NCBI GenBank assembly: GCA_000474255.1
Contig: BATO01000065.1
Location: 1-35,170, forward strand
From: Aquipseudomonas alcaligenes MRY13-0052
GTDB lineage: Bacteria; Pseudomonadota; Gammaproteobacteria; Pseudomonadales; Pseudomonadaceae
Direction: 5' to 3'
DNA length: 35,170 nucleotides
Shown here: one piece after another, positions 24,196 through 33,412 of the stretch
How positions within the stretch are numbered: position 1 is the first letter of the stretch
Layout of the letters: every line of letters begins with the position of its first letter
Notes under the pieces: generated by a model
What the model saw: the letters and a program-made list of their open reading frames with translations, nothing else
Database searches by the model: none
Told to the model about the DNA's origin: nothing
Translations under genes and position numbers: made by a program

Positions 24196-26018
24196 CGCAT
24201 CACCTCGCCCCGTTCAGTGGTCCGCATCACCGTTTCGGTGAAGCTGTTGATCGACACATAGCGTGTCAGGAAACGTTCCAGCACCGCGCCCAGGAGGAAG
24301 ACCCCGGTGCCGCGGAAGGCGTTCTCGTCGAACTCCAGGCCGATCTCCAGGCCGCGGCCGAAGACGATGGGCCCCGGCATCGGCAGGCGCCGCGTGCAGG
24401 GTTTGCTGGTGACCTGGCGCAGGCCTTCGATCTGCATCTGCAGCGCCGAGTCGGTGGGGTCGCCGTAGAGGCGCAGCAGTTCGCGCAGGGCGGCGGCGCC
24501 CTGGCCTTCCTGGCTCAGCGACAGGTAGTTGAGCGACAACTGGCTGATCAGGCGCCAGGCGCTGGCGTCATGGGCGCGGCTCACACGGGGGCGGCTCGGC
24601 CCAGCCAGGCAGCGCACGGACACCACCGGGGCGCTGTCTTCCAGGGTGAAATCGCTGCGGCCGTTGCCCACCGGCATGAACAGCGGCAGGTCACGGTTGG
24701 TGCACAGCGCGCCGATGCCCAGCTGGCGCAGGTCGTGGCGGTAGGGCGCCTGGTTGGCGTCCACCAGGGAAACGAAGGTCTCGCTGCCGATGTAGGTGGA
24801 GCGCGGGCCCTTGCGGCGTTGCTTGCTGGACAGCACGCGGGGCTCGCGGCGCACCGTGTACCAGGCCTGCTCGCGGCCATAGCGGGACGGGTCGCGCACG
24901 GCATAGAAGGGCTGGAAGGGTTGCTCGGGACCTGCACCGTGGCCGCTGACCTCGGTGAGCGAGTGCACCTCGAAATCCAGCGGGCGGGTGCGGTCGACGA
25001 TCACCTGGTGCTCGTGCACGCGGTCGCTCAGGTGGATGCGGTCGGCGCGCCGGGGGAACAGGTTCACCGCCGGGGTGCAGAACAGCTTGAACTGCTCGGT
25101 ACCGATGCTGCCTTCCAGGCTCTGGTCGATGCGGTTGAACAGCACGATGACGTCCAGCTCCTGGCCGGCGCAGCGCTGCACCGGGCGGCGCAGGTTGGCC
25201 ACGTCGATGAACAGGAAGCGGTTGGGCAGGGCGAAGTATTCCTGCAGCAGGCGGTAGCCCTGGAAGGCGCGGGGCACCACCGGCAGCACCGCGTCCTCGT
25301 CGTCGAAGCCGCGCGGGCGCAGGCTTTCCGGCGGCAAACGCTCGACCCAGTCGCCACCGGGGGCCTGGACGAACACCGCACAGGCATTGCCCAGCAGTTG
25401 CTCGTAGAGGCGGAAGGGTTGTTCGTCGGCGCCGTGCAGGTAGAACGACAGGCTTTCCAGGGGCAGGGCGCTGAACGGCAGCCCGGCACCGGTGCGCAGG
25501 CGCAGGCGCAGTGCGGCCTTGGCGCTGGGCTCGGAGGCAGCGAGGCGGCCGAGCACCGAGGCGGGGTTGCCGAAGTATTCGACCTTGGCCACTTCCAGCG
25601 GCCACAGGGTCACCGGCTGGGAGGTGCGGTACTCGCAGGCGGTCTGTTCGTCGGTGCCCAGCAGGCCGCGCAGGGAGGCGTTGCGCTCCACGGTGAAGCC
25701 GCTGGCCAGGGAGCCCTCGTTGGGATCGGCCTGCAGCTGCACCACGGTCATCGACGGGGTCGGCGCCAGGTAGTGCGGGTAGGCGATCTCCAGCAGGTTG
25801 TGGGTAAAGGTCGGGTACTCGGCGTCGAGTTTGAGCTGCACCCGCGCGGTGAGGTAGGCGAAGCCTTCCAGCAGGCGCTCGACATAGGGGTCGGCGCAGT
25901 CGATGCCGGAGAGGGTCAGGCGGCTGGCGATCTTCGGGTACTCGCCGGCGAATTCCGCCGCGCTTTCGCGGATGTGCTGCAGCTCCTGGTTGTAGTACTC
26001 GAGCATGCGCGGGTTCAT
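24159..26018 (-). CDS. tssF: T6SS baseplate subunit TssF
   Basis: A 619-aa baseplate wedge protein. It begins [34 protein letters not shown], the hallmark TssF N-terminus, followed by [27 protein letters not shown]. Later parts include [26 protein letters not shown] near the C-terminus. The ATG overlaps the tssE stop as ATGA, fixing the start; the longer open frame upstream is antisense-like noise within tssE. It lies between tssE and tssG, as in HSI-I. Confidence 0.95.
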   Translation of the reverse strand: MNPRMLEYYNQELQHIRESAAEFAGEYPKIASRLTLSGIDCADPYVERLLEGFAYLTARVQLKLDAEYPTFTHNLLEIAYPHYLAPTPSMTVVQLQADPNEGSLASGFTVERNASLRGLLGTDEQTACEYRTSQPVTLWPLEVAKVEYFGNPASVLGRLAASEPSAKAALRLRLRTGAGLPFSALPLESLSFYLHGADEQPFRLYEQLLGNACAVFVQAPGGDWVERLPPESLRPRGFDDEDAVLPVVPRAFQGYRLLQEYFALPNRFLFIDVANLRRPVQRCAGQELDVIVLFNRIDQSLEGSIGTEQFKLFCTPAVNLFPRRADRIHLSDRVHEHQVIVDRTRPLDFEVHSLTEVSGHGAGPEQPFQPFYAVRDPSRYGREQAWYTVRREPRVLSSKQRRKGPRSTYIGSETFVSLVDANQAPYRHDLRQLGIGALCTNRDLPLFMPVGNGRSDFTLEDSAPVVSVRCLAGPSRPRVSRAHDASAWRLISQLSLNYLSLSQEGQGAAALRELLRLYGDPTDSALQMQIEGLRQVTSKPCTRRLPMPGPIVFGRGLEIGLEFDENAFRGTGVFLLGAVLERFLTRYVSINSFTETVMRTTERGEVMRWRAKPGRRPNL

Positions 26019-26533
26019 TTGTTGCGCTTCCGCAGGTGGTCGGCGGGGACGATCTGCACGTGGCCGGTCTCCAGGTCCAAGTCGGTGGTGAGGAGCATGC
26101 GCAGGGGCACGGGTTCGGCCCACAGGTCGCCTTCGATCTCGAAGGACAGGGCGTTGTGGTTCATCTGGTCGGCTGCCAGCTGGGCGCGCACGCGCAAGGT
26201 GGATCGGATGATGCGCGGCTCGTAGTCGGCGATGGTCTCGGTGAGCAGGGCCTCGATGGCCTGCACGTCGACGCTGGAGGCGGTGTGCCCGGCCAGCGGC
26301 GGCAGGCCGTAGTTGACCACCGAGTTGCCAGCCTGGATCTCGCTGGAGGTCTCGCTGTCGAGCGGCGCGATGGTGTTGAACAGCCAAGCCAGGTCGCGCA
26401 GGACGGACGCCTTGAGCTGGGTCAGGGAGAGCACGCGCTTGTCGACGCTCTCCTTGGCGTTGCTCGGGTCCTCGTCGGTCAACCGGTCCAGAAGGGAGGG
26501 TTGCAGACGTTCCTGCAGCGTCAGCTCGGCCAT
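26015..26533 (-). CDS. tssE: T6SS baseplate subunit TssE (gp25-like)
   Basis: A 172-aa gp25-like protein that nucleates the sheath on the baseplate. Supporting segments are [75 protein letters not shown] and a C-terminal [28 protein letters not shown]. The start lies two bases after the tagJ stop; the longer open frame overlapping tagJ is not gp25-like. The end overlaps tssF (ATGA). Confidence 0.94.
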   Translation of the reverse strand: MAELTLQERLQPSLLDRLTDEDPSNAKESVDKRVLSLTQLKASVLRDLAWLFNTIAPLDSETSSEIQAGNSVVNYGLPPLAGHTASSVDVQAIEALLTETIADYEPRIIRSTLRVRAQLAADQMNHNALSFEIEGDLWAEPVPLRMLLTTDLDLETGHVQIVPADHLRKRNK

Positions 26534-26535
26534 GC

Positions 26536-27321
26536 TCAGGCCTCCGGCTGCCCGAAGGCGAGGGTGCGCAGCTCGAACAGCGCGGTGTCGCCCTGGTCGG
26601 TGACGAACAGGCGCTGGCCGATGGGGCGGCCGTCGTCGAGGAAGTCGGTCTTGCGGCTCAGGCGGATGGCGCCGTCGGCGTCGTCCTGGCTGCCTGGGTA
26701 GCGGCTGGGGATCAGGCCCACTGTGGCGCCGCCGTTGACCAGGGTGACTTCCACCGGCAGCCAGACCAGGTCGCGCAGGTCGGTGGGCGCCTCGGTGACC
26801 AGGCTCTGGATGTTGTGCATCGGCAACCACACGTAGCGGCCGTTGACGATGAGTTCGAGCACCGGGCCCAGGCGCGGGTCGGCGTCGGCGAACCACTCGA
26901 ACGGCTGGTCGTTGAGGGTGCCGGCGACGGCGGGGGCGGCTTCGAAGGCCTGGTCGCGCAGGGCCTGGGCGGCTTCGTGCTGGCCCTCGGCGTCATGCTT
27001 GAGGGCCTGGATCAGCGGCGCCACCCATTCGGCGGGCTCGCCCAGCACCACGGGGGTGAGGCGGCCGGCGAAGACTTCGGCGCGCAGGGCTTCGCATTCC
27101 AGGGCGGTGCGGTAGGTCTGCACCATGGCCAGGGTGCTGGCATCCAGCTCGCCGGCGACTTTCAACTGGTTCTGCGCGCGGCTCCATTGGCCGAGCACCG
27201 CCAGCAGCTGGAACAGGAACACCCGCAGCTCGGCGTTGGAAGGTTGGGCACGCACCTGGTCCTGCAAGGACTTCAGGGCTTCGTCGGCGCGTCCTGCGCG
27301 CAGTAGTTCTTCGGCGGTCAT
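26536..27321 (-). CDS. tagJ: T6SS accessory protein TagJ (ImpE family)
   Basis: A 261-aa cytoplasmic accessory protein of the ImpE family. The N-terminal half has TPR-like helices ([44 protein letters not shown]). The C-terminal half carries [27 protein letters not shown] and [17 protein letters not shown]. In P. aeruginosa TagJ1 binds the sheath protein TssB1 and may modulate ClpV action. Its place between hcp and tssE is that of HSI-I (PA0086). The start has no strong ribosome-binding site. Confidence 0.92.
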   Translation of the reverse strand: MTAEELLRAGRADEALKSLQDQVRAQPSNAELRVFLFQLLAVLGQWSRAQNQLKVAGELDASTLAMVQTYRTALECEALRAEVFAGRLTPVVLGEPAEWVAPLIQALKHDAEGQHEAAQALRDQAFEAAPAVAGTLNDQPFEWFADADPRLGPVLELIVNGRYVWLPMHNIQSLVTEAPTDLRDLVWLPVEVTLVNGGATVGLIPSRYPGSQDDADGAIRLSRKTDFLDDGRPIGQRLFVTDQGDTALFELRTLAFGQPEA

Positions 27322-27512
27322 GGTCGTCCTGCCTGCAGCCGGGCTGCGCGAAGGGAATGGGGGATGTGGCTCGAGGTGGCGCTCTCCACTGCGGCCTGGG
27401 GCAGGCGGCAGTGGGCAGCGTCACGAAGGTCGACCGGCGGAGGGGAGGCCGCTGCGTGGGAATCGGGCAAGGGTCTGGCCATGGTCGGTCCGGGGGAGGG
27501 TGGCTTGAAACG

Positions 27513-27542
27513 CATCCGGGCCCGCTTGCGCAGGCCCGGATG
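27513..27542 (-). terminator. Hairpin directly after hcp
   Basis: CATCCGGGCC and GGCCCGGATG form a perfect 10-bp stem with a 10-nt loop, 8 bp past the hcp stop codon. On the minus strand it is followed by CGTTTC, a poor T-tract. It is better read as an attenuator or mRNA-stabilising element that could raise Hcp over downstream baseplate genes. The remaining 27322-27512 spacer shows no gene. Confidence 0.6.
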
Positions 27543-27550
27543 AGAGAGCA

Positions 27551-28039
27551 TCAGATCTTGACGTTCTCGCGGATGTTCCAGCCGTATTTGACCGGGCCGC
27601 CATCTTTGGCGCCGTCGGCTTTCTGCGGCTGGTAGTCGACCTTCACCTGGGCGAAGTTCAGGCTGATGTTTTCGGTCAGGCGATCCTCACCACCGCTACC
27701 GCCGGTGCTCACGGAGGAGATCAGCACTTCGCTCATGGTGATGATCAGGTACTCGACCGGCGACTCGCCGCCCGCCTTGCGGATGGTCAGCTTGGCTTCC
27801 GGGTAATGCTTACCGCTGGAGCAGGCCATCATCAGGTTGGGGCTGGACTTGTCGACGTACTTGGTCAGCGACAGGTCCTGCACGCTTACCTTGCCGGCGC
27901 CGCCGCCACCACCCTGGTGCATGTTGCCGGACTGGGACATGCCCCAGCTCCAGGCCAGCACGTCGATTTCCTTGCCGTGGCTCTTGTCGGCGGACTCGCC
28001 TTCGACGTCGCCGATCTTGATGAACATATCTACAGCCAT
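27551..28039 (-). CDS. hcp1: T6SS tube protein Hcp1
   Basis: A 162-aa protein that forms hexameric rings stacked into the inner tube and is itself secreted. The sequence is very close to P. aeruginosa Hcp1 as I remember it: MAVDMFIKIGDV start, EIDVLAWSWGMSQSGNMH, KYVDKSSPNLMMACSSGKHYP and KVDYQPQKADGAKDGGPVKY. Two adjacent ATG codons follow AGGAGGA. The second (28039) gives the conserved MAVDMF start and better spacing (four bases from AGGAGG) than the first (28042). It lies between tssC and tagJ, with hairpins on both sides. Confidence 0.97.
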   Translation of the reverse strand: MAVDMFIKIGDVEGESADKSHGKEIDVLAWSWGMSQSGNMHQGGGGGAGKVSVQDLSLTKYVDKSSPNLMMACSSGKHYPEAKLTIRKAGGESPVEYLIITMSEVLISSVSTGGSGGEDRLTENISLNFAQVKVDYQPQKADGAKDGGPVKYGWNIRENVKI

Positions 28040-28077
28040 CATTCCTCCTTCGTGGCTTTCGCCACTTTGTCAGAGAC

Positions 28078-28095
28078 GCCCGCCACCTGGCGGGC
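28078..28095 (-). promoter_or_regulatory. Intercistronic hairpin between tssC and hcp
   Basis: GCCCGCC and GGCGGGC form a perfect 7-bp stem with a 4-nt loop in the 73-bp gap between the tssC stop and the hcp start. No T-run follows. It may act in mRNA processing or stability, or tune read-through into hcp. Confidence 0.5.
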
Positions 28096-28112
28096 GCTTA
28101 AAGTGACGCGCC

Positions 28113-29609
28113 TCAGGCCCCCTTGGCCGAAGGCAGCTTGGATACCAGGCGCAGCGACACGGTCAGCCCTTCGAGCTGGTAGTGCGGACGCAGGTAGAAC
28201 TTCGAGCTGTAATAGCCCGGGTTGCCCTCGATCTCCTCGACCACCACTTCAGCGGCTGCCAGCGGGTGCTGCGCCTTGGTGGTTTCGGTGGAGTGAGCGG
28301 GATCGCCATCGACGTAGTTGAGGATCCAGTCCTGCAGCCAGCGCTGCATGTCGTCCTTCTCCTTGAACGAGCCGATCTTGTCGCGAACGATGCACTTGAG
28401 GTAGTGCGCGAAGCGGCAGGTGGCGAACAGGTACGGCAGGCGCGCCGCCAGGTTGGCGTTGGCGGTGGCGTCCGGGTCGTCGTATTCGGCCGGCTTCTGC
28501 AGGGACTGGGCGCCGATGAAGGCCGCCAGGTCGGTGTTCTTCTTGTGCAGCAGCGGCATGAAACCGTTCTTCGCCAGCTCGGCCTCGCGGCGGTCGGAGA
28601 TGGCGATCTCGGTCGGGCACTTCATGTCCACGCCACCGTCGTCGGTGGGGAAGGTGTGTGCCGGCAGGTTCGGCACTTCACCACCGGACTCCACGCCACG
28701 GATGCGCGAGCACCAGCCGTAGAGCTTGAACGAACGGTTGATGTTCACCGCCATGGCGTAGGCCGAGTTGGCCCAGGTGTACTTGGCGCTGTCGGCGCCG
28801 GCGGTGTCTTCCTCGAAGGCGAACTCTTCCACCGGGTCGGTCTTGGCGCCGTAGGGTTGGCGGGCCAGGAAGCGCGGCATGGTCAGGCCGATGTAGCGCG
28901 CGTCGTCGGACTCGCGCAGCGAGCGCCAGCCGGCGTATTCCGGGGTGGTGAAGATCTTGGTCAGGTCACGCGGGTTGGACAGCTCCTGCCAGGAGCCCAT
29001 GCCCATCACGGTGGGGGAGGCGGCGGAGATGAACGGTGCGTGCATGGCGGCGGAGACCTTGGCGATCTCGCCCAGCAGCTCCACGTCCGGCGGCGACTGG
29101 TCGAAGTAGTAGTCGCCCAGCAGGCAGCCGTAGGGCTCGCCACCGAACTGGCCGTATTCCTCTTCGTAGAGCTTCTTGAAGATCGGGCTCTGGTCCCAGG
29201 CGGTGCCTTTGAATTTCTTCAGGGTCTTGTGCAGCTCGCCCTTGGAAATGTTCAGCACGCGGATCTTCAGCTGCTCGTCGGTCTCGGTGTTGTTCACCAG
29301 GTAATGCAGGCCACGCCAGGCGCTTTCCAGTTGCTGGAAATCCGGGTGGTGCATGATCAGGTTGACCTGCTCGGTGAGCTTGGCGTCGATCGCAGCGATG
29401 ATGGATTCGATCGACTTGATCGCATCGTTGGAGATCAGGCTGGTCTGTGCCAGGGCATGCTCGGCGAGGGTGCGCACGGCGGTTTCCACCGCTTCGCGGG
29501 CACGCTCGGTCTTGGGTTTGAATTCCTGCAGCAGCAGCGAGGCGAACTCGCTGGTCTGCTCGGTCGCTTCGCCGCCCTGGGGCGCAGCGTCGGTCATCAA
29601 TTCGGCCAT
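28113..29609 (-). CDS. tssC: T6SS contractile sheath large subunit TssC
   Basis: A 498-aa sheath protein that pairs with TssB. It carries family segments such as LEAWRGLHYLV-like SAWRGLHYLVNNTETDEQLKI, EYGQFGGEPYGCLLGDYYF, PFISAASPTVMGM, AYAMAVNINRSFKLYGWCSRIRGVE and a C-terminal NPGYYSSKFYLRPHYQLEGLTVSLRLVSKLP. It starts 12 bases after the tssB stop, so the pair is co-translated. Length and order match HSI-I. Confidence 0.97.
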   Translation of the reverse strand: MAELMTDAAPQGGEATEQTSEFASLLLQEFKPKTERAREAVETAVRTLAEHALAQTSLISNDAIKSIESIIAAIDAKLTEQVNLIMHHPDFQQLESAWRGLHYLVNNTETDEQLKIRVLNISKGELHKTLKKFKGTAWDQSPIFKKLYEEEYGQFGGEPYGCLLGDYYFDQSPPDVELLGEIAKVSAAMHAPFISAASPTVMGMGSWQELSNPRDLTKIFTTPEYAGWRSLRESDDARYIGLTMPRFLARQPYGAKTDPVEEFAFEEDTAGADSAKYTWANSAYAMAVNINRSFKLYGWCSRIRGVESGGEVPNLPAHTFPTDDGGVDMKCPTEIAISDRREAELAKNGFMPLLHKKNTDLAAFIGAQSLQKPAEYDDPDATANANLAARLPYLFATCRFAHYLKCIVRDKIGSFKEKDDMQRWLQDWILNYVDGDPAHSTETTKAQHPLAAAEVVVEEIEGNPGYYSSKFYLRPHYQLEGLTVSLRLVSKLPSAKGA

Positions 29610-29621
29610 CTGGGTGTCCTC

Positions 29622-30137
29622 TTAAGCTTGCGGCTCGTTGTCTTGCGGCTTCGGCGCGCTGGCCAGGGCCTGCAGCAGGGCCGGGTCCTTGATCGCTTTC
29701 ATGATCAGCTCTTCAGCGCCGGTCTTGCCGTCCATGTAGGTCAGCAGGTTGGCGAGCTGGGTGCGGGCTTCGAGCAGCTGGTTCAGCGAGTCGACCTTGC
29801 GCGCCACGGCGGCGGGGCTGAAGTCGTCCATGCTCTCGAAGGTGATGTCCAGGGACAGGTTGCCGTCGCCGGTCAGGGCGTTGGGCACGTTGAAGGCGAC
29901 GCGCGGCTTCATGGCCTTGAGGCGCGAGTCGAAGTTGTCGACGTCGATCTCCAGGAACTTGCGGTCCGCAACGGCGGCCAGGGGTTCGGCCGGCTTGCCG
30001 GCGAGGTCGGCCATGACGCCCATGACGAAGGGCAACTGCACCTTCTTCTCGGCGCCGTAGAGTTCCACGTCGTACTCGATCTGGACGCGGGGCGCGCGGT
30101 TGCGTGCGATGAATTTCTGACTGCTGGTGCTACCCAT
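29622..30137 (-). CDS. tssB: T6SS contractile sheath small subunit TssB
   Basis: A 171-aa sheath protein. It has KFIARNRAPRVQIEYDVELYGAEKKVQLPFVMGVMADL, DRKFLEIDVDNFDSRLKAMKPRVAF and ESMDDFSPAAVARKVDSLNQLLEAR, all typical of TssB/ImpB. The start is the ATG after AAGGAGGAGCACC; 14 upstream codons of open frame are basic low-complexity sequence and were dropped. It lies 93 bp after tssA. Confidence 0.96.
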   Translation of the reverse strand: MGSTSSQKFIARNRAPRVQIEYDVELYGAEKKVQLPFVMGVMADLAGKPAEPLAAVADRKFLEIDVDNFDSRLKAMKPRVAFNVPNALTGDGNLSLDITFESMDDFSPAAVARKVDSLNQLLEARTQLANLLTYMDGKTGAEELIMKAIKDPALLQALASAPKPQDNEPQA

Positions 30138-30230
30138 GGTGCTCCTCCTTCGCTGCCTGTGCGGCTGTATTGGCGTCATCGGCAGCTAGCCGGTAACGGA
30201 TGCGTGAACCCGCTTCGAACGTGCCCTGCA

Positions 30231-31265
30231 CTATTCGGACTCGGGGCCCCGCAAATTCTCGAACTGGGACATCCCATCCGGGATCAGGTTGCGCACGATC
30301 GCCGCGAAGTCCGCCGTGACCAGGGTCTTCGCACGCTTGAGCAGGATCGGCACCGGGCTCGAGGGCTCCTGGCGCGCGTAGTACTCGAGGATGCGATCCA
30401 GGGTCTTGAGCACGTCGTCGCGGTTGGTCACCTCGCCGGAGATGCGCGGCGTGGCGCGGGCGCTCGGTGCGCTGCCGGTGCTGCCGGCGTCGCTGGCGGT
30501 GTCGTCACCGGCCGCCGGCTCGTCGGCTACGGCGTCGTCGCCGGGGGCCTGGTCCTTGTGGATCTGCAGGGCGTGGCGCAGCAACTGCTTGAGGGCGCCG
30601 AGGTCGGCGCTCTGGGCCGAGCCCACGCGATCGGAAAGGGTCGACTCGATGGTGGCCAGCGCGGACTGGGCATCGGTCAGGGCGTTGCGGGTGCTGGCGA
30701 GCAGCGCTTCATCGCTGTCGCGGAAGGCGCCCTGCAACTGCTCGGGGGTCAGCGTTTCACTGGGGAAGCGCTGCAGGTCGAGGGCGTTGAGGGCGGCACG
30801 CAGGCTCACCGAGCCAAAGGCCCGCGAGCTGGTCAGGCTGCTTTCGCGCAGCAGCTGGATCACCGGTTCCGCCGCCAGCCCGGTGAGGGCGTTGATGCGG
30901 AAGGTGGGGTCGTTGTCATCGTCGGCGTCGAGCTGCGGGTACAGGCCGTCCCAGTATTGGGTCAGCAGCTCGCGCACCAGGATCAGGCCCTGGGCGAGAC
31001 CCGGCAGCCCTTCGAGGGCGAGGGTGCTCTGCAGGAAATAGTTGGCGATGCGCAGGTCTTTGCTGCGTTGCAGCAGTTCACTGGAAAGCTCGCGGACATC
31101 ACGCCAGACAGGGGGCTCGGCGGGGAGTACGGAGTCGCCCATCTGGCGCTCGGGTTGCCCTTGGGCAATACGTTCCAGTTCGAGATACGCAGCGTCGTAT
31201 TCGAGGTCGTCGCCGCAAGGCGAATCAGCGGAAACAGGGGATAGCAAACGCGACACATCCACCAC
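30231..31265 (-). CDS. tssA: T6SS assembly protein TssA (ImpA-N domain)
   Basis: A 344-aa protein that organises priming of tube and sheath polymerisation. The ImpA-N domain covers about residues 7-130 (LLSPVSADSPCGDDLEYDAAYLELERIAQG, WRDVRELSSELLQRSKDLRIANYFLQSTLALEGLPGLAQGL, YWDGLYPQLD). A Ala/Asp/Ser-rich linker is at about 245-275. The C-terminal part has TNRDDVLKTLDRILEYYARQEPSSPVPILLKRAKTL. There are two successive GTG codons; the first (31265) lies 10 bases from AGGAG and is listed, the second (31262) would give MDVSR. It is the first gene of the minus-strand core run. Confidence 0.94.
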   Translation of the reverse strand: MVDVSRLLSPVSADSPCGDDLEYDAAYLELERIAQGQPERQMGDSVLPAEPPVWRDVRELSSELLQRSKDLRIANYFLQSTLALEGLPGLAQGLILVRELLTQYWDGLYPQLDADDDNDPTFRINALTGLAAEPVIQLLRESSLTSSRAFGSVSLRAALNALDLQRFPSETLTPEQLQGAFRDSDEALLASTRNALTDAQSALATIESTLSDRVGSAQSADLGALKQLLRHALQIHKDQAPGDDAVADEPAAGDDTASDAGSTGSAPSARATPRISGEVTNRDDVLKTLDRILEYYARQEPSSPVPILLKRAKTLVTADFAAIVRNLIPDGMSQFENLRGPESE

Positions 31266-31668
31266 GGTGGGTGTTCTCCTTGTCAGGCCTCAGAGGTAAA
31301 GGCGAGCAGTATTCAGAGTGAACGTACGGCCTGATCACAGTCCTTTGGATCAACGTTCCGATGACGCCAATTTCATGGCTTCACCCGCTGCAACTCTTTT
31401 CCATTCTTGGGGTCGTATTTCGCCCTTGTCAAGACAATCCCAGAGCACAAACGACAGATGTGCACCAGTCCACGCTAGCCTCTTTCAGCTGTCATTTTTG
31501 TCTTTTTTCGATCTAAGATATTTCGGCTAAAGCCATGCATATTTTCCGTTCGTCTATACGATGGGTGTATGGCCAAGGGCCACGTGCAGAACAGGGACCG
31601 GATCGAAGTTGCACGGCATCGAAGGGACTCGGTGCTCGCGTCCACAGTGAGAAGTGCAAGGAGTCGCA
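31266..31668. promoter_or_regulatory. Divergent control region of the T6SS core
   Basis: A 403-bp region, clearly A/T-richer than its surroundings, between divergent tssA and fha. It holds the tssA promoter candidate (31403-31432) and the short palindrome TTGTCAAGACAA-like arms TTGTC/GACAA at 31426-31437, which overlaps the -35 element. Both leaders end in AAGGAG. In P. aeruginosa the H1-T6SS is repressed after transcription by RsmA, which binds A(N)GGA motifs near such sites. No convincing -35/-10 pair was found for fha. Short open frames are not gene-like. Confidence 0.6.
31403..31432 (-). promoter_or_regulatory. tssA: Candidate sigma-70 promoter of the tssA operon
   Basis: On the minus strand a perfect TTGACA (31432-31427) is followed after 18 bp by AAGAAT (31408-31403). 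Transcription would begin near 31395, giving a leader of about 130 nt. Confidence 0.45.
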
Positions 31669-33342
31669 ATGCCACTGCGTTTGACCATCACCAGTTATCA
31701 CAAGCTGACGCCCGGACAACGTCCCGAGGTGGAGCTTGATCGTGGTGAGCTGAGGATTGGCCGCAGTGCCGATAACGATTGGGTGTTGCCTGATCCCGAG
31801 CGCCTCGTTTCCAGCCAGCATTGCACCATCCAGTTCCGCGACGGCACCTACTACCTGACCGACACCAGCACCAACGGCGTGATGCTCGCGCAGTCGGGCG
31901 TGCGCCTGCGTCGCGGTAACAGCGAGCCGCTGCTGGATGGCGAAATCCTCAAGCTCGGCGAGTACGAGATCCTCGTTCAGGTGCAGGGCATGAGCATGAA
32001 CATGCAGCCCGCCAGCGCCGCGCCGATGAGCGGGGGAGGCGACCCCTTCAGCAGCTTCGATGCGCTGATGAGCCGGCAGACCTCCACGCCTTCGATTCCC
32101 GAGCCGATGGCGCCGCCGCCGGCTTCCATGGCCCATATCCAGGGTGGCGGTTCGCCGCTGGACACCAAGCCCGACCTGTTCGACTTCCTCAATCCGCCAC
32201 CGGCTGCCGCACCGTCGATTCCCGATCACGTGCCCGCCGAGCGCCATGACTTCCGCCCGCCGACGCCGATCCCCAGTTTCGAGCCGACGCCTGCGCCGCC
32301 CGTGAGTGCACCTGCCGCATTCGCCGAGCCTGTGGGGGCCGCACCGGCGATCCCCGCCGACTGGGACCCCTTCGCCGACCTCGGCCTTACCAGCCCCGCG
32401 CCCCAGCACGCGCCGGCCGTTCCGGTGCCGATGCCCACGGCGGCGGCACCGCTGGAACCGGCACCGGTAGCCGTCGAACTGCCGGCGGACTTCTTCAGCA
32501 ATCCGCCGCTTGGCCACGACTCCGCGGCGACCTCGATTCCGACGCCCATCCCTGATCCGCAGCCCATCGCCCAGCAGACCATCGCGCCGATGCCACCGGC
32601 CATCCAGATGGCCCCGGCGGCGATCCCGGCGCCTGCCGTCGCCACGCCCGCACCGGTTCCGGCACCACCCGCGCTGACGCCCACTGCCCAGGCCACCCAC
32701 GCCGCCGCGGTGTCCGCCCCAGCGGCCCATGCACCTGCACCGAGCGGCGACGACGGTGCGCTGATGGATGCCTTCCTGCGCGGCGCCGGCCTTGGCCAGC
32801 TGCGCATCGATCGCGCCGAAGCCGCCGCGCAGATGGAAGCCATCGGTCGCAGCTATCGTCTGATGGTGGAAGGCCTGGTGGATGTGCTGCGTGCACGCTC
32901 CAGCCTCAAGGGCGAGTTCCGCATGGCGCAGACCATGATCCGACCGGTGGAGAACAACCCGCTCAAATTCGCCCCCAACGTCGACGAGGCCTTGCTGCTC
33001 CTGTTGCGCCACGGCAACGCCGCGTTCATGCCGCCGGACCAGGCCGTGGGCGAAAGCTTCGACGACCTCAAGGCCCATCAGCTGGCGGTGATGGCCGGCG
33101 TGCAGGCGGCCATCAAGCACATTCTCAAACGCTTCGAGCCCTCGGTGCTGGAAGCGCGGCTGAACAAGCCCTCGGGGCTTTCGGCCTTGCTGCCGGGTTC
33201 CCGGCAGTCGCAATACTGGGAGCTGTTCACCGACCTCTACGCGAGCATCTCGCGGGAGGCCGAGGACGATTTCCAGGACCTTTTCGGGCGCGAATTCAGC
33301 CGCGCCTACGAGGAGCACAGCGCCAGACTTCGCGGGCATTGA
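31669..33342 (+). CDS. fha1: T6SS FHA-domain scaffold protein Fha1
   Basis: A 557-aa cytoplasmic scaffold that in P. aeruginosa is phosphorylated by PpkA and dephosphorylated by PppA to switch on H1-T6SS. An N-terminal FHA domain (about 1-110) has Gly31-Arg32 (LRIGRSADND), SSQH (48-51) and STNG (67-70), the phosphothreonine-binding pattern. A long Pro/Ala-rich linker spans about residues 115-360. A C-terminal domain (about 365-555: GALMDAFLRGAGLGQLRIDRAEAAAQMEAIGRSYRLMVEGLVDVL, ENNPLKFAPNVDEAL) is the T6SS-specific FHA-associated part. The ATG follows AAGGAG by five bases; five upstream codons were dropped. It is first in the plus-strand operon. Confidence 0.96.
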   Translation: MPLRLTITSYHKLTPGQRPEVELDRGELRIGRSADNDWVLPDPERLVSSQHCTIQFRDGTYYLTDTSTNGVMLAQSGVRLRRGNSEPLLDGEILKLGEYEILVQVQGMSMNMQPASAAPMSGGGDPFSSFDALMSRQTSTPSIPEPMAPPPASMAHIQGGGSPLDTKPDLFDFLNPPPAAAPSIPDHVPAERHDFRPPTPIPSFEPTPAPPVSAPAAFAEPVGAAPAIPADWDPFADLGLTSPAPQHAPAVPVPMPTAAAPLEPAPVAVELPADFFSNPPLGHDSAATSIPTPIPDPQPIAQQTIAPMPPAIQMAPAAIPAPAVATPAPVPAPPALTPTAQATHAAAVSAPAAHAPAPSGDDGALMDAFLRGAGLGQLRIDRAEAAAQMEAIGRSYRLMVEGLVDVLRARSSLKGEFRMAQTMIRPVENNPLKFAPNVDEALLLLLRHGNAAFMPPDQAVGESFDDLKAHQLAVMAGVQAAIKHILKRFEPSVLEARLNKPSGLSALLPGSRQSQYWELFTDLYASISREAEDDFQDLFGREFSRAYEEHSARLRGH

Positions 33343-33412
33343 CCCCCGCAACCCCTTGGGTGCCAGGCAGTCGGCCCCGCGGATCAACAGCAGTCATTGA
33401 GGACGAATCGAA

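Noticed and set aside
28182-31244. Open plus-strand frame of 1,020 codons opposite tssC, tssB and tssA
   Set aside because: Same antisense artefact; it crosses three real genes and their gaps and has low-complexity composition.
31513-33387. Open minus-strand frame of 624 codons opposite fha
   Set aside because: Arg/Gly-rich mirror of the Pro/Ala linker of Fha; no motif.
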